This document shows positions 24,345 through 35,701 of a DNA stretch of 64,000 bases, one piece after another. A program made the position numbers and the translations under genes. Source of the stretch: Rhipicephalus microplus (Eukaryota; Arthropoda; Arachnida; Ixodida; Ixodidae). How positions within the stretch are numbered: the stretch's first letter is position 1; every line of letters starts with the position of its first letter. The stretch is taken from NCBI RefSeq assembly GCF_043290135.1, contig NC_134705.1:93141239-93205238 (forward strand). The letters run 5' to 3'. Under the pieces are notes generated by a model that was not told the origin of the DNA, made no database searches, and was given only the letters and a program-made list of their open reading frames with translations.

Positions 24345-24954
24345 GTGAGTTGCGCTGTTTCTGTATCACTTTTTGCAAGAAAATAATGAAAACTAGTTGT
24401 TAACGATGCTATGGAAAGTGTAGAGGGCGTTAATTATACTGTTCTGTATGTGTACTATAGTAACCATTTTTAAATGTTGTAGTAAATTACGTGCTACGAG
24501 GTACTCTAAAACACCGTCAGGCCTGCGCGCACCGCGCAGCACAGCTACAGGGAATGCCAGAACAGCCGTTTTTAGGGCTCTTTTTAAACAGTCTTTGGGT
24601 AACTGCAACAAGCACCCTTGCAAGGTACCCACTGCACCATAATTCATACTTTTGTGTTGTAGGGAGGCATCCGCAATGCAATTCTTAGACATTGTTCAGA
24701 AAAGCGTGGTACCCGCAACATTCTTGTACATAATTTTAGCTTTTTTTATGTTGTGGCTGACGACAACGAAAAATTATGTCTGAGGTTCTTATATTGGGTT
24801 GGAGCACTTAAAGACCCACACGATACGCAATTCCTGTTGTGTGACGCCTGATCGTTCCTTTGCTTTTCTAAAACACCTTATCACTTATATTAAAGCGATG
24901 CTTTTCCCAACATAAAGCCCGCCTAGGTTCAATTCGCAAATGAGTTTCAAGCAC

Positions 24955-25130
24955 TGGCCTGGCTCAGTGGTAGACTACTGACCTGGTACGCAGGGTACCC
25001 GGCTTCGAATGTCAGTATGTCATCGGTCTTCATTATTTACTTCATTTCTTTCTTGTATCGCCCGATAGTGGCTACGGACACCGGCGGTGGGTAGGGGTCA
25101 ACTACGGCACCCAAAACAACCCTTGTGATC
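24955..25130 (+). repeat. tRNA-derived SINE (second family)
   Basis: Head with A box TGGCTCAGTGGTAGACTACTG and B box GGCTTCGAATG, then a T-rich body and a segment GATAGTGGCTACGGACACCGG. Body motifs of the same order are seen at 37745-37880 and 58975-59040. No tRNA cloverleaf. Confidence 0.6.
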
Positions 25131-25607
25131 CAATATCTGATAGCAGCTTTCGCTGGAAAAGAGTTTTACAGTCACCGTCATGGCTGCAGGCGGCACTAAC
25201 ACTCTCGATTTGCATGTGAAGAAATACCCGACAGAGTAGACTAGAGGATGACCACTGCCATAGCTCAATCATCAAAAGCATCAAGTACTATGCAAAATTT
25301 GCAGGTTCGTTGCCTGTCGGCGTTAGGTTCCCTGTTCGGTCAGATCACTTTCTTCACATTTTTATGACGAGTGCAATACACCATAAAAAAACGGTACAAC
25401 TGATGGCTTCTACACTAGCTTCGTAATTTGCTGATTATCATGAAGCTTGTTTTAAGGATAAAACAAGCCTTCAAAAATTTTCTTATGTCATTCTTGACAA
25501 GAATACACTATCTAGTGAGCGCGAAATTACCTGTTTCCAAGAAATAATGAACTGAAGTAAAAAATTGCCCGCAGCTTCCCTCGGGGGAACACTGAGGAGG
25601 ATGCGGA

Positions 25608-25760
25608 CCATATAATTGGTTAACGGGGTGTTAAAGTGCGACTTACTTGGGTCGATGGCTAAATTGGTTAACGTGGTTGTGAAATGGGGTGTTAAATTGC
25701 GACTTACTTGGGTCGATGGCTAAATTGGTTAACGTGGTTGTAGGAGGGGGTGTTAAATGA
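25608..25760. repeat. 61-bp tandem repeat, about 2.3 copies
   Basis: GGGGTGTTAAA recurs at 25625, 25686 and 25747, a period of 61. The unit includes CGACTTACTTGGGTCGATGG and TTGGTTAACGTGG. Copies differ at only a few sites. Confidence 0.9.
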
Positions 25761-26035
25761 GTGAACACGTACACACGTATGCGAAAGGGCGGCGCTGGTC
25801 GAAGGGACGTCAATCATTGTGTTTGTGGATTCGTTGGAATTCATTTCACCGCGACCTTGGACGTCGACGCGCCGTACAAACCAACCGACGAGCGGCAACT
25901 GAGCGAGCGAGCGAGCGCCGACCTTGAGTATATATACAGCACGACGGCGCATGCACTGTCAGCTGTTGAATGTTCTCGAAGCGCGACGCCACATGCGCGT
26001 CCACTGGAGAATCAGGAGAATTGTAGATGTCGAAC

Positions 26036-26140
26036 GCGGTGTGTAGAGGAGGAAGGGTGCACAGATGGTGGAGGAGTGAAGCGCGCGCGGTGTGTAGAGG
26101 AGGAAGGGATGCACAGATGGTGGAAGAGTGGGCGACGGCG
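26036..26140. repeat. 51-bp tandem duplication, GC-rich
   Basis: GGTGTGTAGAGGAGGAAGGG recurs with a period of about 51 bp. It lies between two copies of a longer motif, CAGCTGTTGAATGTTCTCGA near 25961 and CAGCTGTCGAATGTTCGAGA near 26162, each preceded by GACGGCGCATGC. The first of these follows a TATATATA box at about 25928. Confidence 0.8.
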
Positions 26141-26784
26141 CGACGGCGCATGCGCGCGCGTCAGCTGTCGAATGTTCGAGAAGCGGTGCGGACGGCGCAC
26201 TACAAGGCGCGAGTATAAGATGCCCCGCATCTAAAAAAAACGAAATCGCTTCGGGTTCACGAAGTGAATGCTGGTAATGCATGAAGGCAGCTTCATTGAC
26301 GAAATGATAAACCATATAAGCAATGTCACTTTTTGAGCCACGTGCGCTGTGTACACTCTGTATGCGCTGTATTGGTCAGAAATAATGTAAAACGATGCAA
26401 TGTTTATTGTTGAAATATACATATGCGCGTTAGACATGCTCTTTAGACGATATTGCGCACACATTGTTCACACATGCGCTTCTACTAGGGGTGACGGCAA
26501 GCCTCGACGACAGCGGTCTGACATTTTGAGGGCCTAGAAGCTTCACTTCTAAAACGCTTCAACTCTGCAGCGCAACGCTTGAGATACAGCAAAGCTGGAC
26601 AACTATGTGTTTAATAGCTACCAGGTTGTACTTGGTTGAAATAGGCGCATCAGTACAGCCGATAGAACGAGGACGTGACCGCTCGTACTCGGTTTTTCGG
26701 GTAGGCTGGCTCTTCACGTAGAGCTCAAGTACGCCCTGCATACCACCAACGGTGATAGGTACGATCTTCTTGTGGTCTGTTGTT

Positions 26785-27034
26785 CTCCGCCTCACCGCGA
26801 TGGTGAAGCAGCTAAGGTACTGGGCTGCTGACCCGTGGGTCGCTGGATCAAATCTCGCCTGTGACGGCTGCGTCTTCGACGGAGGCGAAAATGCTGTAGA
26901 CGCGTATGCCCAGATATTGGTGCCCGTTAATGAACCCCAGGTGGTCGAAATTTCCGGAGCCATCTACTACGACGTCTCTTATAATCATATGGTGGTGTTC
27001 TGACGTGACAACGCACATATCGATCGAATCAATG
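26785..27034 (+). repeat. Ruka-like tRNA-derived SINE, diverged copy
   Basis: Matches the copies at 34754 and 38836 in order: GCTAAGGTACTGGGCTGCTGA, ACCCCAGGTGGTCGAAATTT, ATAATCATATGGTGG. The B box is degraded (GGATCAAATCTC). Confidence 0.85.
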
Positions 27035-28689
27035 TTCTTGTTTCTCTTTCCTCTGGCCGCGTGTTTGGGATATGCTCGTCGCAGCTATTCTCTTAAAGCG
27101 ACAAGCCTCAGTACACGGTGTGCTGCATGTTTTTCGGGAGTTCGTGCTTAGTTTAGTCGTCCCGTGACTATATCTGATTGAGTGCTGAACTCGGTTGCTC
27201 GAGGTGTCTGTCAGTGAGTGCCTTAGCAGTAGCAGCTACAGCGTTTTTTCTGCTACGCATACGCGGATTGGCATGACGTCACGAGATTATGCCTGGTGTT
27301 TTAGCAGCCACGGCGTCGGCGGTTGGCACGGTTACGATGTGTGTTGTGGTTCGAACTGCTTCGCTGCTAAAACTTACCAGGGTCGCTTATGCACTTATGA
27401 CGACTTCATTGTGGAGGCGTAGAAGGTCGTGTAACGTTAAGGCTGATTTCTTATTTTTATTTTTTTAGCCACGCAAATCGCGCAAATAATTGAACGCCTA
27501 GCTCAACTGCCTTGAGCCATTTCTGTGAGGTCACGTGACGTCTTTCGTACCATTTCGTGATCACGGCGCATTTTTTCAAAGGCAACAGCCTTCAATGTCT
27601 GATAATCGTGCCCCTCCATATGTGCCTTTGCATGGTGCCAGCTATATATAGCAGAGTGGCTCATAGCCCGGAGGCCGGTCGCGTCGGTCTCTCATGTAGC
27701 CCGGCCACAATCCGCCCATTCATGCAAGAAGGGAGACGCGTGCATCGAGTTCCATTCTGACTCACTTCAATGGACACAGGCTTTCGCCGAACACACTTGA
27801 GAATTTCAATGTGTCTTTAGTTTTTTTTTATGATAAGGTGCATGCAGAACATATCTTCCAGAGTGCTGAATGCTGCATTAAATGTAAATGAGCAACGAAA
27901 GAGTTGGATACACACCATGCTGTAGGTGCCAACATACGTCATTCATGAACCGTCTGTATTTGATCATTACAGCGACTATAGGCACCGTTCAGTCGATTTT
28001 TCCAGTCTGACTGCAGCACTAGAATACATAGCCTAGCAGGATAAAAAAAGAAACCTTGAGACGGCATCGGTGAAAATGGAACGCGACACGAGCGTCTTGC
28101 GCCCTGCATCTGTGGGCGGATTGGGGCTGAAATACATGAGAGACGCGCGCACGCTTTCATTTTTTGCATTCCCTAACGGACGGAGCAATATGCGCCGCGC
28201 AGCTCCCTCTAGTCAGTGTGAGGTGCCTATTGCACATGATGGTGGACATTTGCTTATGGTTATGGATAGATTGAGCGTCTCGTTTTAAGCAGCTAAAGCC
28301 TTCCAGCCAATATTCCCAATTTGTTTTGTTGTCTTGCCTTTTCATCGCAATCTGCTCCACCTCGATGATTTACCTCGTCAACTAGTATCTGTATCTGTCA
28401 GCAGATCAGCTGATGTAAACTCCTGTCAGCGCACATACTCCCTTTTCTTCGAGTGAGTGAGAAAGCAAAGCTGAACATTCATAGCTTAGCTTTTTACCTT
28501 CATTTAGAACATATCATTGATTTGTGTTCTTGCCGTTGTGGTGGCATGACTATGAAATATCACTTCACTTTTTCTTCCAAGTACCTACTATGCGGCCTTC
28601 CTGTTCTTGGAATATTTCGAAAGTTTTGAAAATACTAGCAGTGGCTTAGCTCGGCTATGCTAGGAAATACGTAGCATCAGCTATCGACG

Positions 28690-28735
28690 GACGTAAGGAC
28701 AGACACACGGACGAACGGAACGAAAGGCAGAGGAT
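28690..28735. repeat. Short GGAC-unit stretch
   Basis: GACGGACGTAAGGACAGACACACGGACGAACGG-type units (shortened here), like the larger GGAC repeats but without the conserved end motif. Confidence 0.45.
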
Positions 28736-28903
28736 GGGATGACCAACTAGTGAAGGAGCTCACGCGAGTCGAGCGCTAGCTGACCAGTGACGCGTCACTT
28801 CAGGTGCTTCCAGGCTTTATTCTGCGCGCCAGGTGTGCGCCGCCTGACGTCACTGCTCCTAGTGCATGCGCTTCGTAGGCACAGTAGGACGTGACACGTT
28901 TTT

Positions 28904-29227
28904 ACGATGAGTGTTACGCACGGTTATCAATATCCTCTCAAGCCCCCTTACCTGCCCCTCAACCCCGTTGAAGAACACCTGATTGATCCTCGTCTGCCAT
29001 TTATGAGCGTTAGGCATTTGACTGGCGGCAGTGGTCAGTATGGCATAAAAGGAAAGGGTGAACGTGCCGATCGACGTAGTCAACACTGTGCAGTGCCGGC
29101 GGCGCAACGTGCCCGATAACGCTGCATTCGACGTACAGACCATGCGCCGACTCGTAAACAAGCCTTCCTACAGAAATGGTCTCGCCAAGACACGTCCCGT
29201 GCACCTGCAAGCAAGCTCCTCTAACAT
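28904..29227 (+). pseudogene. Helitron-type protein fragment (DUF6570-like)
   Basis: The frame from about 28904 encodes GYQYPLKPPYLPLNPVEEHL, IDPRLPFMSVR and GGSGQYGIKG. A one-base shift near 29055 leads to NVPIDVVNTVQC and RNVPDNAAF. This series (YP-P-LP-LNP-EE-L, PRLPFM-IR, GQYGIKG-VVNVP-D) is the pattern I associate with the DUF6570 region of Helitron Rep-helicase proteins. The flanking Rep and helicase parts were not found, so this is a fragment. Confidence 0.7.
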
Positions 29228-30923
29228 CATTTACTTTGCGAATATGGCGGTGATTGTTTGTGATCTCGCCATACTTTTTCGCCATGGAACTTGCGGCCAG
29301 CTTACGTTTGTTTTATATATGTGGACATGTTTATTTATGACCTCTTCCTTAAAACTCCCCTGCAAAGAAACATACGAGAGATACTCCAGCATCTAATCCC
29401 AGCGCCGGGGTTGTCTGCAGAAAAAAATTGTAACGTGATGCTCGTACGTTGTAGTCAAAGTTGGCTACTTTTCGTGCTATACTCAAAACCTTTAATGCTT
29501 CAAGCGGGAAAATTTTGCACTTGGCTACCCTGTTCTTTAGGCTATATTTATAAATCACTTTTTTAAAATTTTCCTACGACAAGTGAGAAAAAGTACATAT
29601 TCAACAAGGCTTCTGGCCAAGCTACTTCGTATAAAGTTAACTTCAATTACTTTGTCCTGATGACCTGAGTCACTGTACTTGATACCTTTTGGTGAAGATC
29701 AAGTGCAATTAATAAACAAGTTAGTTCAAATGAATGACGCATATTCATCATTGCCATGACGCAGAAAGTGTGAACTGCCGAAAGTCATATTTTTATAGGT
29801 TGGCAATGTTTTTCAAGGCAAACAAAAGCATTTGTTCAACAGGAAAATTACTTATCACTGATTGATAACACGCATGTATTCATAAGCTGGGTGTTGAGCT
29901 ACTACAGAAAACTTCTAATAACTATTTCAAAAGGTGCAATTTCATGGTTCTGCACGCAGTGTTTATACTCATTTCACTGAATATGAAGAAAAGCCATTAT
30001 TTTTGCTACCACAGTAGCACTTGAGTATACGGTTGACTTTTGTGGTTACTTTGGGCTCTTATTAAATACTTCGCGCATTTAAGGTGTGAAATTATTGCGC
30101 TGTTGTTTCTGTTTTTCCTCTATGTTCATTCATTCGCGCTTTCAGTGTGTACAAGAATTGAATATTTGCGAGTCCCGTTCATGCACAACTTTTTGGGGTC
30201 CAGCCAACCTGTGCAAAATTATGGTAACATGAATCTGCTAGAGAAGAGAATAGAACAATAAATGGCTTATTGGGTGAAGCTGATGTAGCAGCCGTGCATG
30301 GTTATAAATGCTGACGGAAGCGACGGACTTGTTATTGACCTAGACAAGGTCATGCTAGAGGATTGCAGACACCTTATTCTTGAAATGATGACTTCGAAAA
30401 GTCCCGCCATGTGGCATAATACCTCTCTACAACGACGAAATTGAGTAATTGTGTTACACGAAGGTCAAGAAGGGTACCAAAACTGGGAAGCCAGCAAAAG
30501 TGACGAGCCATCTCCTACATTTACACGTATGTCTTCAACGACTCACCTCTTTGAACGTGTTCTCTAATGCTTATTGCAAAGAAGCCACGCTTTCTTTTTG
30601 GACTTAAAAATTTAAATAATTTACCTCTAAGTCGTGGATTCAAAATTCATCACAGTTCTAAGTCATCTATTCAAAATCCGTCGCAGCATTCTTTGCTAGT
30701 ACACAGAGCTCATTCTGAACTTCGTTGATTATCAGGTTACCATTACAGTTTCGGATCTACAATGCTCCAATTGATTTGCCCATGGCGTCAATATAACTGA
30801 ATCTACCCACTTACAGCTGGGATTCACTGTATTTCTTTCTGGTATCACATTGTCAGAATGAATGACGAAGTGCCGTTAAATAACCGTCAATCAAACTAAA
30901 CCAACTGTGTCAATTATTTTCAG

Positions 30924-30999
30924 CTGCGTTCTTCGTGGCGGGTCCCACTGCCAATGCCAACCAGAACCAACTTACTCACCTGATTCACGACGATGGACA
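30924..30999 (+). CDS. DM13-domain membrane protein, exon b
   Basis: A 76-base exon with TCAATTATTTTCAG before it and GTAAGA after it. Phase 1 in, phase 2 out, fitting exons a and c. It encodes the middle of the second DM13 domain (FFVAGPTANANQNQLTHLI and the acidic DDG end), where relatives have a YFWVG-like strand. It is far too short to be noticed as an open frame; support comes from splice sites, phase and domain continuity. Confidence 0.8.
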
Positions 31000-31173
31000 G
31001 TAAGAGTTAACATTCATGTGCTTTGTCATTTTATTTTTACTAACATTGAATATTTAGTGGGCATTGCTGACTCCAGACCGGCTGGTAACATTATACCATA
31101 GCTAAGGGGGAAAGTGAGCCATTGGAAGGTTGATACCACCGAAATTCCTCAATTTTACTTCGCAATATAAGCG

Positions 31174-31177
<4 letters not shown>

Positions 31178-31239
<62 letters not shown>

Positions 31240-31497
31240 CACACACACACGCACGCACGCACGCACACGCACACGCACACACACGCGCGCACATACACAT
31301 GCACACACACACGCGCACGCACAGACACGCACGCACGCACGCACACACACACGCGCGCACACACGCACACACACACACACACACACACACGCGCGCACGC
31401 ATGCACACGCACACGCACACACACGCGCGCACATACACATGCACACACACACGCGCACGCACACACGCGCACGCACGCACGCACACACACACGCGCG

Positions 31498-31537
<40 letters not shown>

Positions 31538-31575
31538 AGCACGCACCAACGCGCGCGCACGCTTGTGAGTGTGTG
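31178..31575. repeat. Complex CA/CG purine-pyrimidine microsatellite (~400 bp)
   Basis: Alternating CA with CG blocks. A higher-order duplication is visible: GCGCGCACATACACATGCAC occurs at about 31284 and again about 31424, period about 140 bp, so part of the tract was copied as a block. The open frames here on both strands are artefacts of the repeat. Confidence 0.95.
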
Positions 31576-32379
31576 TGTGGCATGACAACAAAAACAGGGT
31601 CAGCTATTCTAATTGTCGTGCCCCTAAAGAACTTTTTGTGACAACACCCCTACACCCCCCTTGATATACTTAATTTATTGAGCTAAGATGAAAGCCTATA
31701 TCATATTGGCCCCGATTTCAAAAAAAAAAAAAAAACTTTGGCACGTCATTGGGGTTAGCGCACGGGTTTAGTTAACAGCCTGTACTTGGCGGTTCCGTTC
31801 ACAGTAAGACTAGCAGACAATCGTAATGACTGAGAAGAGCAGTAAACTTTCCTTCAGCAGACTTGTTGTCTGGTGGACATGGTAGTGGCTCCATCTTTTA
31901 TCGCTACGTGGGAAAACACGTTCCGACATAATGCTCACAGATGGCGCGACTTCTCCTTCGCAAAGAAAGGAATATGTGACAGGGAAATTAAGAAGTAATC
32001 GTGGCGTACGGTGTGAGGCATGTGATGCGCTCATAATTCCAAAATACATCCAATAAAATATTTCTAAAATATTTCGTTTCTTCAATATTAGCTTTTGCCG
32101 ATTGCAATGAAAACTACCTTCGATTCTTGACATGTAACGACACGTCTAGGCAGAACGTCGACAGCGGAGCCTATATATTCAAGTAAAGGTCTCCCACTGA
32201 ACCATAAATTGATTGGCGCACCTATGGAAGACCGTCAAACTTCTGATCAGTAATTTACCATTTTCACGCGAGTGCAATTCGTGCAGCCGAGGTATTTTAC
32301 CGATTCCAACTTATGGCGTAGAAGCCATGATATCGTTACCACATAGGTAATTGAGGTATGGGCACTTACCTATGAGGAC

Positions 32380-33346
32380 TCAAAGGCAAAAATCCAGCAA
32401 AAATCCCCTAATCCACGCCGGTATTAGGGGACTTTGGCTGTTTTTGGAAAAATCGAACAATTTTGAGTGCTTAGATAGAACGTTGAGCAGTGTATGACGT
32501 TCGCTATGGTCAAGTGACTTGCTGACCATTTGCAGCAACTGGGCATCTTTTGAACCTTCTAAGCCTAGGTGCTCATTTTTGGCTTGTAGCATCAACAAGC
32601 GCAACCAGCGTCGTACATGATTCGGGTCTAAATGCTGCAAGTTTCATGCCGCCTGGCAGAATTGCAGGCTCCACGGAGCTGTTCATATTCCACACACCTG
32701 CCCGTCCATCAATGACTGACACTATACAATGGGGAATCAGAATGTTCTTTTTCAGGCATGCCAAGGGAATGGGGTCGAGCGTGGTGCCAAACGTGCCACA
32801 GTTGTTGCTGGAACATGTCACGGGAACACACACAGCAGAAAATGCAGGAACGACTGTTTCTACGGGGACGAAAAAGATGCATTCCTCCGGACAGGAATTT
32901 TCCAAGAGCGCCGTTGGGAAAGTACCGTGTATAGAAAGATGCCCACTTCTGCAGTCTACAGTTGCCCCACACTCACACAAGAAGTCAATACCCAAGATAA
33001 CGTCATGTGTAGACCGCGGAATAACCGCAAACTCTGTGCAAAACACCTTGCCACACAGCGAGACGTCCACAGTACAATATCCCACCGGACACTACACGTC
33101 ACCACTTACACCACGAAATGTCACCCCATGGTTCAGGCAAAACATCACTTTTGGTCCTAGCAGGTTCTTAAAATTTACACTCATCACCGAGACTGTCGCG
33201 CCTGTATCTACAAGTGCCATAGTAGCCACTCCATCGACAACTACATGAACTTTGTTCTTCAACATAAACGCTGACGGGGGTATATCTGTAGTTAGCTCCT
33301 GTGATCTCGCGGCCTCACCCCCACTGGCCACACCGAATAGTTTTCC
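32380..33346 (-). pseudogene. pol: Pol fragment of E5 (protease only), broken
   Basis: Opens at the -1 heptamer (33340-33346). The protease active site DTGATVSVM is near 33190, followed by a frameshift around 33088. VILGIDFL, the second protease motif, is near 32990. A third frame (32380-32640) covers the linker before RT (LLNVLSKHSKLFDF) and then runs out of similarity. No RT motif remains. Confidence 0.8.
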
Positions 33347-34667
33347 GGCGGCGGTTTACGTGCGCGTCGCCGTGGCGACGGCGATCGTGGAACACGGGGA
33401 GCTGGTGGTGGCGTCAAACTTCGATCAGAGGCCGGCGAGGGGTAGCGTGACCCGGTAGGTGCGCGTGGTTTCCGTGACGTGGAGAGCGGATGGTGGAAAG
33501 GTTGGTGAGACATGTGCCAAGACTCTCGCTGATATGGGCGGGGGTCACAAAAACGTGCGATGTGACCCGGGACGCCATAGTTGTAGCATACCGGAAATGG
33601 TCGAGGGGCACGTGGCTGCTCAGAGTAACGACTCCTCTCGGAAGGCATGGGATAGTGGTGCCGCCCTTCAGGGGCACTGTAGGCAGGTGATGTTGGGTAA
33701 ACAGTCGGGCTAAAACTTCGTTGGTAGTTGGGAGGTGGTTGACGGGGGAATCCAGCCTGCCGTGTGCCTTGATATTCATAAGCGTCTGCTGCGTTGATTG
33801 ATGGTTGCCATGGTGGAAGAGAAACAGGAGTCCGCACACGTTCTGGTTCGCTTACGTACACATCCTGAAAATTGCTGGGGCGATGATAGGTCTGCTGACG
33901 AAGCAGCTCTACTCTGACGATCTGTCGTATGGTCAAAGCAAGGTTGTTAGGCGGCACTGTTTCAACACTAGCCACAGTGGGGACGTTGGACAGGCGGCCG
34001 AATTTCGGAGAAATTCGTCGCATCTTGAGGGATTCAAAGGTACGACAGTGCTTCATCACGTCGGACACGGAGTTCAAGCAGTATTTTCAATTAAGAAATT
34101 GTACACGTCTTCGGCTATACCCTTGAGAACGTGTCCAACCTTGTCTTCTTCAAACATCCTTGCATTCACGGTCTTGAACAGCTTCAATATTTCTTCAATG
34201 TATGTCGTACATGTTTCTCCTGGAAGCTGTGCCCTCTGAAACAATGTCTGCTCCGCGCAATTCTTCTTTGCGTCCGAATCACCGAAGGACTTCCACACTT
34301 CTTCAACAAAATGTTCCCAAGTCGTGAACACGTCCTCGTACCACATGAGGGCGGTGTCAATTAACGAGAATACAACATGATTGAGCTGTTCGTTCGAGTC
34401 CTTGCCATTGCTTCTGTTCACGCACTTGTAGTTCTTGAGCCACACGTCGACGTCTTTTCCTGAGGTCCCGCCGAAGTTTGGTGGCACTATGTAGTACGGC
34501 ATGGAACCCATCGGAGTTGGCCTCGAAGCGTTGGATGGCTGCTCTTGGGCCATTACGATCGGCGAAGGTGGAAGTCCGGCGAGGCGGCTGCTGCAATGAA
34601 GTCCTGGTAGTGAAGCTCCCGTCTTTGGGTTTGTCCTGCCCAGCACCTCCACCAAATTGTTACACAA
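33292..34667 (-). pseudogene. gag: Gag of E5, one frameshift
   Basis: Capsid-like part 34074-34667 (VPPNFGGTSGKDVDVWLKNY) ends at a frameshift near 34076, where the second frame continues with SVSDVMKHCRTFESLK. The knuckle reads CYNYGVPGHIARFC, so the second Cys of the CCHC set is Tyr and zinc binding is probably lost. Where E1 and E3 have the gag TAG after the heptamer, E5 has TAT, so gag runs on to a TAA at 33292. Confidence 0.85.
33340..33346 (-). other. Frameshift heptamer of E5
   Basis: Minus-strand GGAAAAC, exactly in register with the protease frame (five codons before 33331). It is followed by TAT instead of a stop. Confidence 0.5.
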
Positions 34668-35038
34668 GGTAAGGTAACTTAAATGGGGTTTTTTTAATGG
34701 GCCGTGAGTCCGCGATCACAGTATAATGATTATGATCTCCACCGCCATGGCTCTTTACCCCGCCGCGGTGGTCTAGTGGCTAAGGTACTCGGCTGCTGAC
34801 CCGCAGGTCGCGGGTTCGATTCCCGGCTGTGGCGGCTGCATTTCCGATGGAGGCGGAATTGTTGTAGGCCCGTGTGCTCAGATTTGGGTGCACGGTAAAG
34901 AACCCCAGGTGGTCGAAATTTCCGGAGCCCTCCACTACGGCGTCTCTCATAATCATATGCTGGTTTTGGGACGTTAAACCCCACAAATCAATCAATCAAT
35001 CAACCGCCATGGCTCATACCCACTCAGGGGAATCACAG
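34658..35038 (-). repeat. 5' LTR of E5, interrupted by a SINE
   Basis: The inner edge (TGTTACACAAGG on the plus strand) is clear. The outer edge, at about GGAATCACA (35038), is a guess from TG..CA rules. Without the 249-bp SINE and one target copy it would be about 120 bp. Confidence 0.55.
34754..35002 (+). repeat. Ruka-like SINE with 13-bp target duplication
   Basis: tRNA-like head with A box GGTCTAGTGGCTAAGG and B box GGTTCGATTCC, a unique body, and an ATCA-repeat tail. The direct repeat ACCGCCATGGCTC flanks it at 34741-34753 and 35003-35015. This is the best preserved SINE of the window. Confidence 0.93.
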
Positions 35039-35094
35039 TGGAGGCAACGTCGTCTTCCTTCTCTACCCGCGCTTGCCTTGTTTTTCCTGGTAGT

Positions 35095-35430
35095 GATACT
35101 TCGTATCAATATGTACCAAAATTAGTACGACACGTTTTTGCATGACGAACATGAAGGAGAGGCGTTAACACGAAGATCATGGTATGCACGTAATGCATGT
35201 CATGAAATACTTGCCACGCTCATGGTGCGCTTGCAGATGTTGAGCTAGCCGGAGATGTACCAAATTCGGCATTGGGTGACGTGACTGTATGACGAATACA
35301 TATGACAGGTGTTAGCACGAAAATCATGTCGTCTACAACGTAATTCACGTTTCACACTCGCGGTGCGCTCTCGACCATTTCGTTAGCTTGATATACTACG
35401 GAATGGGTACTTTTTTGGGCTTGACGTACT
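35095..35430. repeat. ~146-bp satellite, about 2.3 copies (locus 1)
   Basis: Units begin near TACCAAAATTAGTA (35112) and TACCAAATTCGGCA (35257), with shared text such as GCATGACGAACAT, AAGATCATGGTATGCA and CCACGCTCATGGTGCGC. The same family is at 46655-47420. Confidence 0.8.
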
Positions 35431-35655
35431 GAACATCCCTTCGCTCGCACCGCTTCCTCTGAAAGCCTCCTGCACCCAATGTGGTTTTGCACTGCCTTTC
35501 ACCAAGCGATGATCCCATGTGAATACGTTTTGATGTGGCTTTATAGTAAGGTAATGTCATAAATTTTGATGAATCGCGACGTCATGACGGCGTCATGACA
35601 TCATCCTATAACGCCGATGGTAAGTCATCGCGTTAGATGAGGCGCAAAGCTTTCC
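35430..35655. repeat. CGTCATGACG-rich dispersed repeat next to exon c
   Basis: Shares order and words with 54290-54600: CTGCACC(C/T)AATG, GATGACATCAT-like runs, and an end motif GAGGCGCAAAGC / GAGGCTTTCGCC. It ends about 50 bp before the exon c acceptor. Confidence 0.5.
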
Positions 35656-35701
35656 CCTCAGCAAAGTTTCATCCATTTCATTTGTTCTTTCACGTACGCA
35701 G

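Larger units (their letters stand above)
24345..30923 (+). other. Intron between DM13 exons a and b (6.6 kb)
   Basis: GT-AG bounded. It contains two tRNA-derived SINEs, two short tandem arrays and a Helitron fragment, listed separately. The remaining stretches 27035-28680 and 29230-30920 are AT-leaning sequence with no motif I recognise. Confidence 0.7.
32380..35038 (-). mobile_element. Decayed, 3'-truncated Ty3/gypsy element E5
   Basis: On the minus strand: 5' LTR (inner edge 34658, with a SINE inside), primer-binding area TTTGGTGGAGGTGCTG, gag, protease, then sequence lost before RT. No 3' LTR was found near 32,380. The CACCAAAT-TGTTA junction is the same as in E3, showing relatedness. Confidence 0.8.
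31000..35701 (+). other. Intron between DM13 exons b and c (4.7 kb)
   Basis: GT-AG bounded. It contains the CA/CG microsatellite, retrotransposon E5 with a nested SINE, and a satellite block. 31590-32380 holds a poly-A run at about 31720-31734 and nothing else identified. Confidence 0.7.

Noticed and set aside
25761..26315. Several overlapping 100-157-codon frames
   Set aside because: They arise from high GC and the tandem duplication at 26036-26140; no domain.
31091..31591. Five long Cys/Val or Thr/His frames
   Set aside because: Translations of the CA/CG microsatellite.
33805..34239. Plus-strand 144-codon frame
   Set aside because: It is antisense to E5 gag, which has domain motifs on the minus strand.
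34754..34840. Possible tRNA gene
   Set aside because: Good A and B boxes but no acceptor stem or cloverleaf, and the same unit recurs with a common body and target duplications, so it is a SINE. The same holds for the other tRNA-like heads.
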